From Yimella sp. cx-51 (lineage in GTDB: Bacteria; Actinomycetota; Actinomycetes; Actinomycetales; Dermatophilaceae), in the NCBI RefSeq assembly GCF_017654605.1, contig NZ_CP072113.1:1922001-1986000 (forward strand): a stretch of 64,000 bases of DNA, given 5' to 3'. Positions within the stretch are counted from its first letter, which is position 1; each line of letters begins with the position of its first letter. Made by a program: the position numbers and the translations under genes. Below are positions 1 to 8,676 of this stretch, piece after piece. The notes under the pieces are model-generated. The model did no database searches. It saw only the letters and a list, made by a program, of their open reading frames with translations, and was not told the DNA's origin.

Positions 1-341
1 TGCCACGACCGCAGACCCAGTGATCGCTGGTGGCTGATCTTGATCCAGTCATCGGCGAAACCGACAGCACCCAGACCGACGATGAGGTACATCACGAGCA
101 GTCCGGACGCGCTGGGCTGCGTCCACAACACCAGGTGCGCCAAGAAGTAACCCAGGACGCTTCCGGCGATGATCACCGCGCCACCCATCGTCGGGGTGCC
201 TCGCTTGGTGTGGTGGGTGGTGGGTCCGTCGTCGCGAATGAACTGGCCGTAGCCGCGGCGCACCAGGAACTTGATGAAGGCGGGAGTGCCCACGAGTCCG
301 GTGGTGAGCGCGATCAACGCGCCGATCAATATGGCCTTCAC
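1..341 (-). CDS. mraY: Phospho-N-acetylmuramoyl-pentapeptide-transferase MraY, N-terminal part
   Basis: MraY moves phospho-MurNAc-pentapeptide from UDP onto undecaprenyl phosphate, making lipid I at the cytoplasmic membrane. Only the first 113 codons are present; the gene runs off the left edge. The translation opens [18 protein letters not shown] (first membrane helix), then [20 protein letters not shown], the [10 protein letters not shown] loop and a second helix ending in VGFADDWIK, which holds the conserved Asp pair. The GTG start lies in a GTGA overlap with the murF stop, so the two are translationally coupled. No shorter start is credible because the helix begins at once. Identity is clear; only the truncation limits it. 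Confidence 0.95.
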   Translation of the reverse strand, partial: MKAILIGALIALTTGLVGTPAFIKFLVRRGYGQFIRDDGPTTHHTKRGTPTMGGAVIIAGSVLGYFLAHLVLWTQPSASGLLVMYLIVGLGAVGFADDWIKISHQRSLGLRSW

Positions 342-1729
342 GCCGGGGTCTCTCCGTCCGCTTCGACGATGCGATCGCCAAGGTAGCGCAAGCCCGAATC
401 GCGACTCGACTTCAACAGGGCCAGATCACCTGACTGCAAGGTAGCCGTCAGCAGGCCGTAGGCGGCATCCACGTCGGCGGTGTGTTCCCAGGCGACGCCC
501 TGCTCGCGAGCCGCGACGCCGATCAGATCTGCACCCTGTCCGACGGTGACCAGTCGGTCGATGCCGTACTCGGCGACCTTCGCGCCGACGGCTGCGTGCT
601 CCTGCGCGCTGGCCTCACCCATCTCCAGCATCTGTCCGAGCACCGCCACCCGACGTCCGTCGGTCTTCATGGTCGACAGCGCCCGAAGGGCAGCTGCCAT
701 GGAGTCGGGGTTGGCGTTGTAGGCGTCATTGACGAGGGTGACGCCGTTGCGCAGCTCGAAGACTTCCATTCGCCAGCGACTCACCGCGGCTGCAGACTCC
801 AGCGCCGAGACGATGTGGTCGGCGTCGACACCGACGTGCCGTGCGGCGGCGTAGACCGCGAGTGCGTTTCCGACGTGGTGAGTGCCGAAGAGCCCCAATG
901 TGATTCGCCGTGGCTCGCCGTCACCGACGAGCGTGAAGGAGGCGCGGGACCGTTCGTCCAGCATGATGTCGGTGGCGCGGAGGTCGGCGTCTTCGGACGT
1001 CCCGACGAGCTGCACGCGGGCCCGGGTGCGGGATGCCATCGCGCGCACGGCGGGGTCGTCGGCGTTGAGCACCGCGAGACCGTCGTCGGGCAATGCTTCG
1101 ACCAACTCTCCCTTGGTGCGGGCGATCGCCTCGACGGAGCCGAACTCCCCCACGTGCGCGCGCCCGACGTTGAGCACGATGCCGACCGACGGCGGTGCGA
1201 TGCGGGTGAGGTATTCGATGTGACCGACGCCGTTGGCGCCCATCTCGGCCACCAGGAACCTCGTCTGCGGTGTGATGCGGCAGACGGTCAGCGGCACACC
1301 GACCTCGGAGTTGAGCGAACCTTCGGGGACGACGGTGTCGGCCACGGGGGTCAGCACCTGACCGAGGAGATCCTTGGTGGAGGTCTTGCCCGAGCTGCCG
1401 GTGATGCCGACGATCGTGAGCTGCGGAGCACGGTCGACGACCGCCCTGCCGAGCGCTGCGAAGGCATCCTGGACGTCGGACACGACGACGGTCGCCATGC
1501 CCTCGATCTCCCGCTCACCCAACGTGGCGACGGCCCCGGCCTGCTGCGCTGCCCCGGCGAACTCGTGCCCGTCGGCGAATTCACCGACCCGAGCGACGTA
1601 CAGACCGCCTGGTCCGGCCTGTCGGGAATCGGACACCACGGGTCCGTCGACCACGACCTCGCCCTGATCGGCCGGCATCAGCCGACCCGAGACCGCCTCA
1701 GCGATCTGCGCGAGTGTCATCGGGATCAT
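338..1729 (-). CDS. murF: UDP-N-acetylmuramoyl-tripeptide--D-alanyl-D-alanine ligase MurF
   Basis: Cytoplasmic Mur ligase that adds D-Ala-D-Ala to the UDP-MurNAc-tripeptide. It is 463 aa, normal for MurF. An N-terminal UDP-substrate domain is followed by the ATP P-loop [12 protein letters not shown] near residue 110, the central ligase domain with VLNADDPAV, and the MurF signature [11 protein letters not shown] near residue 335, which separates it from MurE. The ATG start overlaps the ftsI stop as ATGA, and the stop overlaps the mraY start as GTGA. A second ATG three codons in is possible. The tight coupling to ftsI leaves no room for murE, which normally sits here. Confidence 0.97.
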   Translation of the reverse strand: MIPMTLAQIAEAVSGRLMPADQGEVVVDGPVVSDSRQAGPGGLYVARVGEFADGHEFAGAAQQAGAVATLGEREIEGMATVVVSDVQDAFAALGRAVVDRAPQLTIVGITGSSGKTSTKDLLGQVLTPVADTVVPEGSLNSEVGVPLTVCRITPQTRFLVAEMGANGVGHIEYLTRIAPPSVGIVLNVGRAHVGEFGSVEAIARTKGELVEALPDDGLAVLNADDPAVRAMASRTRARVQLVGTSEDADLRATDIMLDERSRASFTLVGDGEPRRITLGLFGTHHVGNALAVYAAARHVGVDADHIVSALESAAAVSRWRMEVFELRNGVTLVNDAYNANPDSMAAALRALSTMKTDGRRVAVLGQMLEMGEASAQEHAAVGAKVAEYGIDRLVTVGQGADLIGVAAREQGVAWEHTADVDAAYGLLTATLQSGDLALLKSSRDSGLRYLGDRIVEADGETPA

Positions 1730-3795
1730 TGCTTGCCCTTCTTCGGGTCGTAGACGAGGTCGTACAGCTGCGGCTTGGCCGAGCTCGGCGGCACGTGACC
1801 GAGGCGTAATGCTGCCTGCATCAACTGCGAGAAGACCGGTGCGGCCAACTCGCCACCGTACGTGCCGGCCTGCGGCTTGTGCACGGCGACCGCCACGATG
1901 TAACGGGGCGCCTCGGACGGTGCGAATCCGATGAACGAGGCGGTGACGCCGTCCTGCTGCGATCCCGAATAGCGCTGGGCGGTGCCGGTCTTGCCGGCCA
2001 CGTTGTAGCCGGGCACGGCCGCCTTGGGCGCGGTGCCGTCCTCTGTGGCGACGGCGTTGAGCATGCGGGTGACCTGGGTCGCGACCTGCGGAGTGACCGC
2101 CTGCACCGCCACCCTGTCGTCCTGCGGAGGGGCGAAATTGCCCGAGCCGTCGCCGACACCCTTGATCAGCTTGATCGGCTCTCGTACACCACCGTTGGCG
2201 ATGGTCTGGAACACCCCTGCGAGTTGCATCGTGTTACTGCTGACGCCTTGTCCGAACAGCGGCACGTACCGGTCGCGACCGACCCACGACTGCGCGGGCT
2301 TAACGAAGCCGGCCGACTCTCCGGGCATCCGCACACCCGTCGAGGCACCCAGCCCGAACTTCTTCATATAGGAGACCATCGTCTGCGGGGACATCTTCTC
2401 CCCGACCATGATCGTGCCGGTGTTGGACGACTTGGCCAGGATGCCCGCGGTGGTCATCGTCTCGGTGGGGTGGGTGTGTGAATCGGCGAACTTCTCGCCA
2501 TTGCGGGTGAAGGAGTAGGGCACGCTGAACGGGCTCGTCGCCGACACCTTGCCCTCCTGGAGCGCCGCCGCCATCGTGATGACCTTGCCGGTCGATCCGG
2601 GCTCGTAGACCTCGGTGAACGGGCGGGCGAGCAGCGAACCCTTCGCCGCTGCAATCTGGTTGTTGTCGAAGCTGGGGTAGCTCGCAGCCGCCAGCACGTT
2701 GCCCTTGAGGTCGAGCACGACAGCCTCGCCGGAGGCTGCCTTGGCCTTGGTGGTGGCAGCGGCGATGAGGTTCTGCGCCGTCCACTGCAGGTCGTTGTCG
2801 ATGGTCAGCTGCACCGGACGTCCGTCGACGGCGGGGGTGTCGCTGTTGCTGGCCGTGGCGATCACGGTGCCATCGGGAGCGCGCTCGTAAATGTGCACGC
2901 CTGGCTTGCCGTTCAACACCTTCTGCTGGACCGCCTCGATGCCGCCACCCGGGGTGCCGTCGGCGCTCACCCATCCGACCAGGGGGGCAGCCGCCGTTCC
3001 CTGCGGGTACTCACGCTTGACGACGCGCTCGCTGAAGATGCCCGGGATGCGCAGGTCGTTGATGCGGTTCCATTGGTCCGGGGAGATGTCCTTGACGAGG
3101 TACATGAACCGGCGCTTCTTGTCAGCGGTCTGCTGCAACGCACTCAGCAGTTCGGTCGCATCCGCGCCGACAATGGGCGCGATCGCCTGGGCCGCACCCT
3201 TGAGCCCGACCTTCGTCCGCTTGCCCGTCTGCTTGTCGCGCACCTTGTACTCGGACGCCGCGAACGGGTCGGCGGTGACATTGCGGCGCTCGACCGAGCG
3301 CGCAAGGGTCGTCCCACCGGCATCGACGATCTGCCCGCGCAGCGCCGGGATCGTCGTGCGCTGGGCCCGCTCGGAGAATGCCTGTGCCGAGACCGTGGAA
3401 GCGTCCAGACCTTGCACGCGCAGCAACTGCGCCAGGATGACCGTGAAGATCATCGCGATCGCCACGAACACCACCCGAGCGCGGCGACGCGGGTGCCCCA
3501 GGCCGAGTTGCACCGGCAGGCGCGGCTTCGCGGCGCCACCGCCTGAGCGCGCCGCCGGCGGGGCCGGGCGGGTGCGGCGAGTGGACTCTGAGCCGTTGCC
3601 TTGCGCGCGACGCCGTGCGCGAGCAGCTGCCAGATCGATGGATGAGGAGGGCTCCCCACCCCGCACCGGCCGGGCCGGACGCGAAGAGTTTGCTTTGGGA
3701 GCCGGACCCGTCGACCGGCCGCCCGCCGTTCGGCGGCTCGCGGCCGGTCGTTTCGTCGTCGGGGGTCGCTGACCCGGTCGACGAGACTGCGTCAC
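1726..3795 (-). CDS. ftsI: Peptidoglycan D,D-transpeptidase FtsI (PBP3), septal
   Basis: Class B penicillin-binding protein that cross-links septal peptidoglycan in the divisome. From the GTG at 3795 it is 689 aa. A basic, Pro/Arg-rich cytoplasmic tail of about 105 residues leads into one membrane helix (about 107-127), then the PBP dimerisation domain and the transpeptidase domain. The catalytic triad motifs are all visible: STGK with Ser401, SSN at 456-458, and KTG at 602-604. There is no PASTA domain. I chose GTG 3795 because it lies four bases after the ftsL stop; an upstream in-frame start at 3864 would overlap ftsL by more than 60 bases. Downstream it overlaps murF by four bases. Confidence 0.96.
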   Translation of the reverse strand: MTQSRRPGQRPPTTKRPAASRRTAGGRSTGPAPKANSSRPARPVRGGEPSSSIDLAAARARRRAQGNGSESTRRTRPAPPAARSGGGAAKPRLPVQLGLGHPRRRARVVFVAIAMIFTVILAQLLRVQGLDASTVSAQAFSERAQRTTIPALRGQIVDAGGTTLARSVERRNVTADPFAASEYKVRDKQTGKRTKVGLKGAAQAIAPIVGADATELLSALQQTADKKRRFMYLVKDISPDQWNRINDLRIPGIFSERVVKREYPQGTAAAPLVGWVSADGTPGGGIEAVQQKVLNGKPGVHIYERAPDGTVIATASNSDTPAVDGRPVQLTIDNDLQWTAQNLIAAATTKAKAASGEAVVLDLKGNVLAAASYPSFDNNQIAAAKGSLLARPFTEVYEPGSTGKVITMAAALQEGKVSATSPFSVPYSFTRNGEKFADSHTHPTETMTTAGILAKSSNTGTIMVGEKMSPQTMVSYMKKFGLGASTGVRMPGESAGFVKPAQSWVGRDRYVPLFGQGVSSNTMQLAGVFQTIANGGVREPIKLIKGVGDGSGNFAPPQDDRVAVQAVTPQVATQVTRMLNAVATEDGTAPKAAVPGYNVAGKTGTAQRYSGSQQDGVTASFIGFAPSEAPRYIVAVAVHKPQAGTYGGELAAPVFSQLMQAALRLGHVPPSSAKPQLYDLVYDPKKGKQ

Positions 3796-3799
3796 AAAG

Positions 3800-4507
3800 T
3801 CACCTCGCGGACGTCGGCTGAGCCGGCGTGGTCTTCTGGTCGGTCGTGGTCTTCTTCTCGGCACTCTTCGGGCTGGCGCTCGAGGTGGGTGCGGTGGGGC
3901 TGGACGGCGAGGGTTTCGCGCTCGGCGAAGCCTTCGTCGACGCTGCCGGCGACGGCGACGAGGGCTGCGGGGACTCCGCGGCCTTCGGCTCCGGCTCCTT
4001 GATCATGATGGACTTGTCGGCCGTGGTGACGGCCAGTCCGGCAACCGAGGAAGCCGCCGTCTTGGGCAGCGTGCCCACCGTAAACGGAGCCCCGGAGGCG
4101 GTGCCGTTCGCCACGCCGAGGAGGCGGTGATCGGACTGTCGCACGTACCGGATGGAGCTGGCCGGCACCAGGCCGAACTCCTGCGCCTTCAACGCGAGTT
4201 GCTGCGGGGCACGCACGCTGTCGAGTTGGGAGTCGAGGTCTTGGCTGGTGCCTGCGAGGCGGCTGGAAGCGGCCTGCAGATCACCGATGGTGTACTGCTG
4301 CTGCGCGCGGGCAGTGTTGAGCAGCAACACGGTGAGCAGCCCGCTAACGACCAGCGTGACGCACAACGCGACGAAACCGAGGCTGCCACCGGAAGCAGCT
4401 TGCGTCTGCGGCTGCACCAGCTTCAGGCGCGTTCGGGCTGCCGTCGGGTTGGTGCCGCGCGGCGCACGGCGCACCGGCAACGGACGAGCAGCGGGGGCCT
4501 GGCTCAT
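3800..4507 (-). CDS. ftsL: FtsL-like septum-site membrane protein
   Basis: Small bitopic divisome protein expected to form the FtsQ-FtsB-FtsL regulator of FtsW/FtsI. The 235-aa product has a basic N-terminus, one membrane helix (LGFVALCVTLVVSGLLTVLLL, about 42-62), a short coiled-coil-like stretch containing IGDLQAASSRLAGTSQDLDS, and the EFGLVPASSIRYV motif seen in actinobacterial FtsL. The last 80 or so residues are Ser/Pro/Lys-rich and disordered, longer than in most relatives. The ATG at 4507 overlaps the rsmH stop as ATGA. FtsL sequences diverge strongly, so the call leans on topology and position between rsmH and ftsI. Confidence 0.85.
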   Translation of the reverse strand: MSQAPAARPLPVRRAPRGTNPTAARTRLKLVQPQTQAASGGSLGFVALCVTLVVSGLLTVLLLNTARAQQQYTIGDLQAASSRLAGTSQDLDSQLDSVRAPQQLALKAQEFGLVPASSIRYVRQSDHRLLGVANGTASGAPFTVGTLPKTAASSVAGLAVTTADKSIMIKEPEPKAAESPQPSSPSPAASTKASPSAKPSPSSPTAPTSSASPKSAEKKTTTDQKTTPAQPTSAR

Positions 4508-5484
4508 CGCGTACTTCCCTTCGTGGATCGGGTTCGTTCGGCGACCCGCAGGCGGGCGGACGCCGCGCGCGGGTTGGTCTGGATCTCTGCGTCGTCCGGC
4601 ACCTCGGCACCGCGGGTCAGCAGGGACAGGTACGGCTGGTGCTCGGGGAGTTCGACCGGCAGGCCGGCAGGAGCGGTGGATCGGGCACCGGCCTGGAGCG
4701 CACGCTTGGTGATGCGGTCCTCGAGCGAGTGGTAGGACAGCACCGCAATGCGCCCACCGACGGCGAGTGCATCTACCGCCGCCGGGAGGGCGGCCTGCCA
4801 ACTGGCCAATTCCTGGTTGACCTCGATCCGCAGCGCCTGGAAGGTGCGCTTGCCGGGGTGTCCCCCGGTGCGCTGGGACGCAGCCGGGATAGCCGCGCGC
4901 AGGATCTCCATGAGGTCGTCGGAGGTGCGGATCGGCGACTGCTCACGCCTGCGGACGATCGCTTTGGCGACCCGGCCGGCGAAGCGCTCCTCGCCGTACT
5001 CACCGATGATCCGGCGCAACTGCGACTCGGAGTATTCGGCGAGGACGTCCGCGGCGGTCATTCCGCTGGTCTGATCCATCCGCATGTCGAGGTCGGAGTG
5101 CTGGCTGTAGGAGAAGCCGCGATCGGTCTCGTCCAACTGCAGCGAGCTGACCCCGAGGTCGAAGAGCGCTGCGTCGATGCTCGTCACGCCCAGGGCGGCG
5201 AGTTCGTCGATCGCATCGTCGTAGCGGGCATGCACCGGCACGAAACGATCACCGAAAGGTGCCAGCCGCTCCCCCGCCAACCGAAGAGCATCGGTGTCGC
5301 GGTCGACGCCGAACGCGCGAACGTTCGGGAAGGTCTGCAGGATCGCCTCGGTGTGACCGCCCATTCCAAGGGTGCCGTCGAGGTACACCGCGCCCTGCGC
5401 GCCCAGCGCCGGTGCGAGCAACTCCACGATGCGATCGCGCATGACCGGCACGTGGCGCTGCGCCACAGTCCGGTCCTCGCTCAT
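4504..5484 (-). CDS. rsmH: 16S rRNA m4C1402 methyltransferase RsmH (MraW)
   Basis: SAM-dependent enzyme that N4-methylates C1402 in the ribosomal decoding centre. It is 326 aa, the usual size. It opens with the family's HVPVM motif (11-15), then the SAM-binding loop YLDGTLGMGGHTEAIL (34-49), FGVDRDTDAL, the DLGVSSLQLD motif, and GKRTFQALRIEVN and LSYHSLEDR toward the C-terminus. The ATG at 5484 follows GAAGGG at suitable spacing; longer in-frame openings upstream have no ribosome-binding site. It sits second in the division cluster after mraZ and overlaps ftsL by four bases. Confidence 0.97.
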   Translation of the reverse strand: MSEDRTVAQRHVPVMRDRIVELLAPALGAQGAVYLDGTLGMGGHTEAILQTFPNVRAFGVDRDTDALRLAGERLAPFGDRFVPVHARYDDAIDELAALGVTSIDAALFDLGVSSLQLDETDRGFSYSQHSDLDMRMDQTSGMTAADVLAEYSESQLRRIIGEYGEERFAGRVAKAIVRRREQSPIRTSDDLMEILRAAIPAASQRTGGHPGKRTFQALRIEVNQELASWQAALPAAVDALAVGGRIAVLSYHSLEDRITKRALQAGARSTAPAGLPVELPEHQPYLSLLTRGAEVPDDAEIQTNPRAASARLRVAERTRSTKGSTR

Positions 5485-5660
5485 CGGTGTGCCCTTCGTG
5501 TCGGAGGTCGGTAGTAGTTGTTGTGGTGGTGATCCCTGTGCGGTGTCGTGTCGTCTCGTGGATCCGGTTTCTGGGTTCTGGTCCCCAGCCGCTGGAGCTT
5601 CGGCACCGGGGAAGTGATGCCGAGCGCTCCTGGGAGCGGATGGAGGCCGGAGCCCAGAAA

Positions 5661-6101
5661 TCAGAAGAGGCCGCCAGGGATCACCTCTTCGGCCTGATCG
5701 GCGAAGTCGTCCTCGGTGTTGGCCAGCAGGTCGTTCCACGCCTGCGTGTCCCACAGCTCGACGCGGTTACCCGCACCGATCACGGTGCAGTCCCTGGTGA
5801 GACCGGCGTACTCGCGCAGGATCGCCGGAATCGTGATGCGGCCCTGCTTGTCGGGGATCTCGTCGGACGCCGCTGAGAGCAATACCCGCTGGAAGTTGCG
5901 GACGGCCCGGTTGGTGACGGGGGTCGCGCTCATCTGCGCAGCGAACTTCTCGAAATCGGCCATCGCGAAGACGTAGAGGCATCGCTCCTGACCACGGGTG
6001 ATGACCAGGCCGGCCGCCAACTTCTCCCGGAACTTCGCGGGCAGGATCATCCGCCCTTTGTCGTCCAGTCGTGGCTGATGGGTGCCGAGAAACATCGTCA
6101 T
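5661..6101 (-). CDS. mraZ: Transcriptional regulator MraZ
   Basis: DNA-binding autorepressor of the division/cell-wall cluster. The 146-aa product contains two SpoVT-AbrB-like halves, each with a DxxxR signature: LDDKGRM (12-18) and PDKQGRI near residue 83. The family usually starts at MFLGTH, so the second ATG at 6095 is as likely as the ATG at 6101; a GAGGAGG-like site precedes both. It is the first gene of the minus-strand cluster. The upstream region carries spaced TGGGG-type repeats that match known MraZ operators, so autoregulation is expected. Confidence 0.96.
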   Translation of the reverse strand: MTMFLGTHQPRLDDKGRMILPAKFREKLAAGLVITRGQERCLYVFAMADFEKFAAQMSATPVTNRAVRNFQRVLLSAASDEIPDKQGRITIPAILREYAGLTRDCTVIGAGNRVELWDTQAWNDLLANTEDDFADQAEEVIPGGLF

Positions 6102-6147
6102 CGCGCACCCTCCTCACCACTTTTTCGCACCAGACTGCTCCCGACAG

Positions 6148-6172
6148 CCCCACTTTACTCCACCACACCCCA
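6148..6172 (-). promoter_or_regulatory. Candidate MraZ operator (three TGGNG repeats, 10-bp period)
   Basis: Read on the minus strand, three direct repeats TGGGG, TGGAG and TGGGG begin exactly 10 bases apart with 5-base spacers (TGTGG and TAAAG). This is the arrangement bound by MraZ in other bacteria: TGGGN repeats on one face of the helix. The array lies about 47-70 bases upstream of the mraZ start. A further GTGGG lies at 6190-6194 but is one base off the 10-bp register. Confidence 0.7.
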
Positions 6173-6235
6173 CCTGTCGCCCCTGCGAGCCCACTTTCTT
6201 AACAGGATTCCAGCGTTTTCGCAGGTCAGCCCCGG

Positions 6236-6255
6236 TGGAGTGGAGTGGAGGGGAA
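6236..6255 (+). promoter_or_regulatory. TGGAG tandem array, possible second MraZ site
   Basis: Three TGGAG pentamers in direct tandem at 6236-6250, followed by GGGG, on the opposite strand to the mraZ operator. Every second unit falls on the 10-bp period that MraZ uses. It faces the divergent moxR operon about 190 bases downstream. Whether MraZ binds it is inference. The rest of 6173-6445 contains only an 8-bp inverted repeat (6311-6334) and no gene that I can support. Confidence 0.35.
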
Positions 6256-6310
6256 TTACCTGTACACGGGGCAGAAGGGCCGGGTCGGACAGTCGCAATG
6301 GGCTCGAATG

Positions 6311-6334
6311 ACCGGATCAGCGGCCAGATCCGGT
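6311..6334. repeat. 8-bp inverted repeat between mraZ and moxR
   Basis: ACCGGATC and GATCCGGT are perfect inverted arms separated by 8 bases. This could be an operator or an RNA hairpin in the moxR leader. There is no T-run after it, so it is not an obvious terminator. Confidence 0.4.
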
Positions 6335-6445
6335 GAACACACCCATGCCGGAAGCAGGGGTGGAGGAAAGTGGAGAAGGTGGTTCGGGCAGATTTCCTAC
6401 CGGGTCGCGCAGCGACCCAGCGTCTTGGTGAGGCACGATCTAGGC

Positions 6446-7437
<992 letters not shown>

Positions 7438-7441
<4 letters not shown>

Positions 7442-8676
7442 GAAGCACCCGCCTCACCGCGCGCGGCCGGGCGTTCGCGTCAGCAGGGCTCACGCTCGTC
7501 GTGGGCGGCCTGGGACTCGGACTGCTCGATGTCACCCGGCTGGGCTGTCTGCTGCTGGTGTTGCTGCTCATCACCTGGCTCTTCGCGCGCCGCCGGGACC
7601 GCGCGATCGTGGTCGACCGCGCGGTCGAGCCGTCCGTGGTGACCGCAGGAAGCAGATGTGCGGTCAGCGTCGGGTTCACCAACAACGATCGACGCCGGTC
7701 CCGTTTCGGCATGGCCCAGGAGAATCTCGACTACACCCTCGGTGACCCGCCCCGTTTCCTGCTGCCGGGAATGGCACCCAGGGAACGGCGCGTCGTGCGT
7801 TACACGCTCCAGCCCAGGACCCGCGGTGAGCACCGGATCGGCCCGATCGAGGTCGCGATCCGTGATCCCTTCGGACTCACCCGCAGGAATGTCACCATCC
7901 AGGCCACGGACGAACTGCTGGTCCTGCCCCGCATCGTCCCGCTCGGATCCGCCCACCCCCCGGGCGCTGGCGCCGGACAGGAGGGGACGACTCCGGCGAT
8001 GGTCGCGCTCCACGGTGAGGAGGACGTCAGCCTGCGGATGTACCGCGACGGCGACGACCTGCGCAAGGTGCACTGGCCGGCGACGGCTCACCGCGGCGAA
8101 CTGATGGTGCGTCAGCTCGACCGCCCAGCCCGTCGCTCCTGCATCCTGCTGCTCGACCCACGTGCGAACGCCCATGTCGGCCAGGGCGACAACTCCAGCT
8201 TCGAATGGGCGGTCACGGCGTTGGCCTCCATCGCCGTCCGCATGCACGAACTCGGCTACCTGATCCACCTGCTCACCACCGAAAGCGTGAGTGTGGGCGC
8301 GCACGAGAGCCATCTGCCCGGTGAACAGATCCAACTCCTACTTGCCAGGGCCCGCCTCGGCTCCGACGACGACTTCGCAGCTGTGATCGCAGCGGCACAT
8401 GACGTCGTCGACACCGGCGCGCTCACCGTCGCGGTGCTCGGCAACGACTTCGTCGGCATCGAGAGCGACCTCGGCTCGCTGCGTCGTCCCGGCGCTTCGG
8501 CGCTGGCGCTCCAGCTGACCGATGAGCGCCCGGCGCCGGACGATTCGCACTCGGCGCCTGCCCCGAGTCTGGCCGACTTCGGTTGGCGCGTGCTGAGGGT
8601 GCCGCCGGGCATGCCGGTCGACCACGCCTGGGCCACGATCAGCGGACGCGACTATGTGCGGGTGGGTGCGCTATGA
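7438..8676 (+). CDS. DUF58 domain protein, MoxR partner
   Basis: This 412-aa membrane-anchored protein has two N-terminal helices (about 16-30 and 36-50), a beta-rich extracytoplasmic or peripheral region, and the DUF58 core with GEEDVSLRMYRDGDDLRKVHW and TAHRGELMVRQLD near residues 195-230. The remaining part resembles the von Willebrand A-like fold that often follows DUF58. It overlaps both neighbours by four bases, so it is made with the MoxR ATPase and the transglutaminase. In other bacteria this trio is conserved, but its role (envelope assembly or stress) is not settled. Confidence 0.92.

Noticed and set aside
482-1753. Long open frame antisense to murF (423 codons)
   Set aside because: It mirrors murF in a GC-rich region, has no domain, no ribosome-binding site and amino-acid composition typical of antisense frames.
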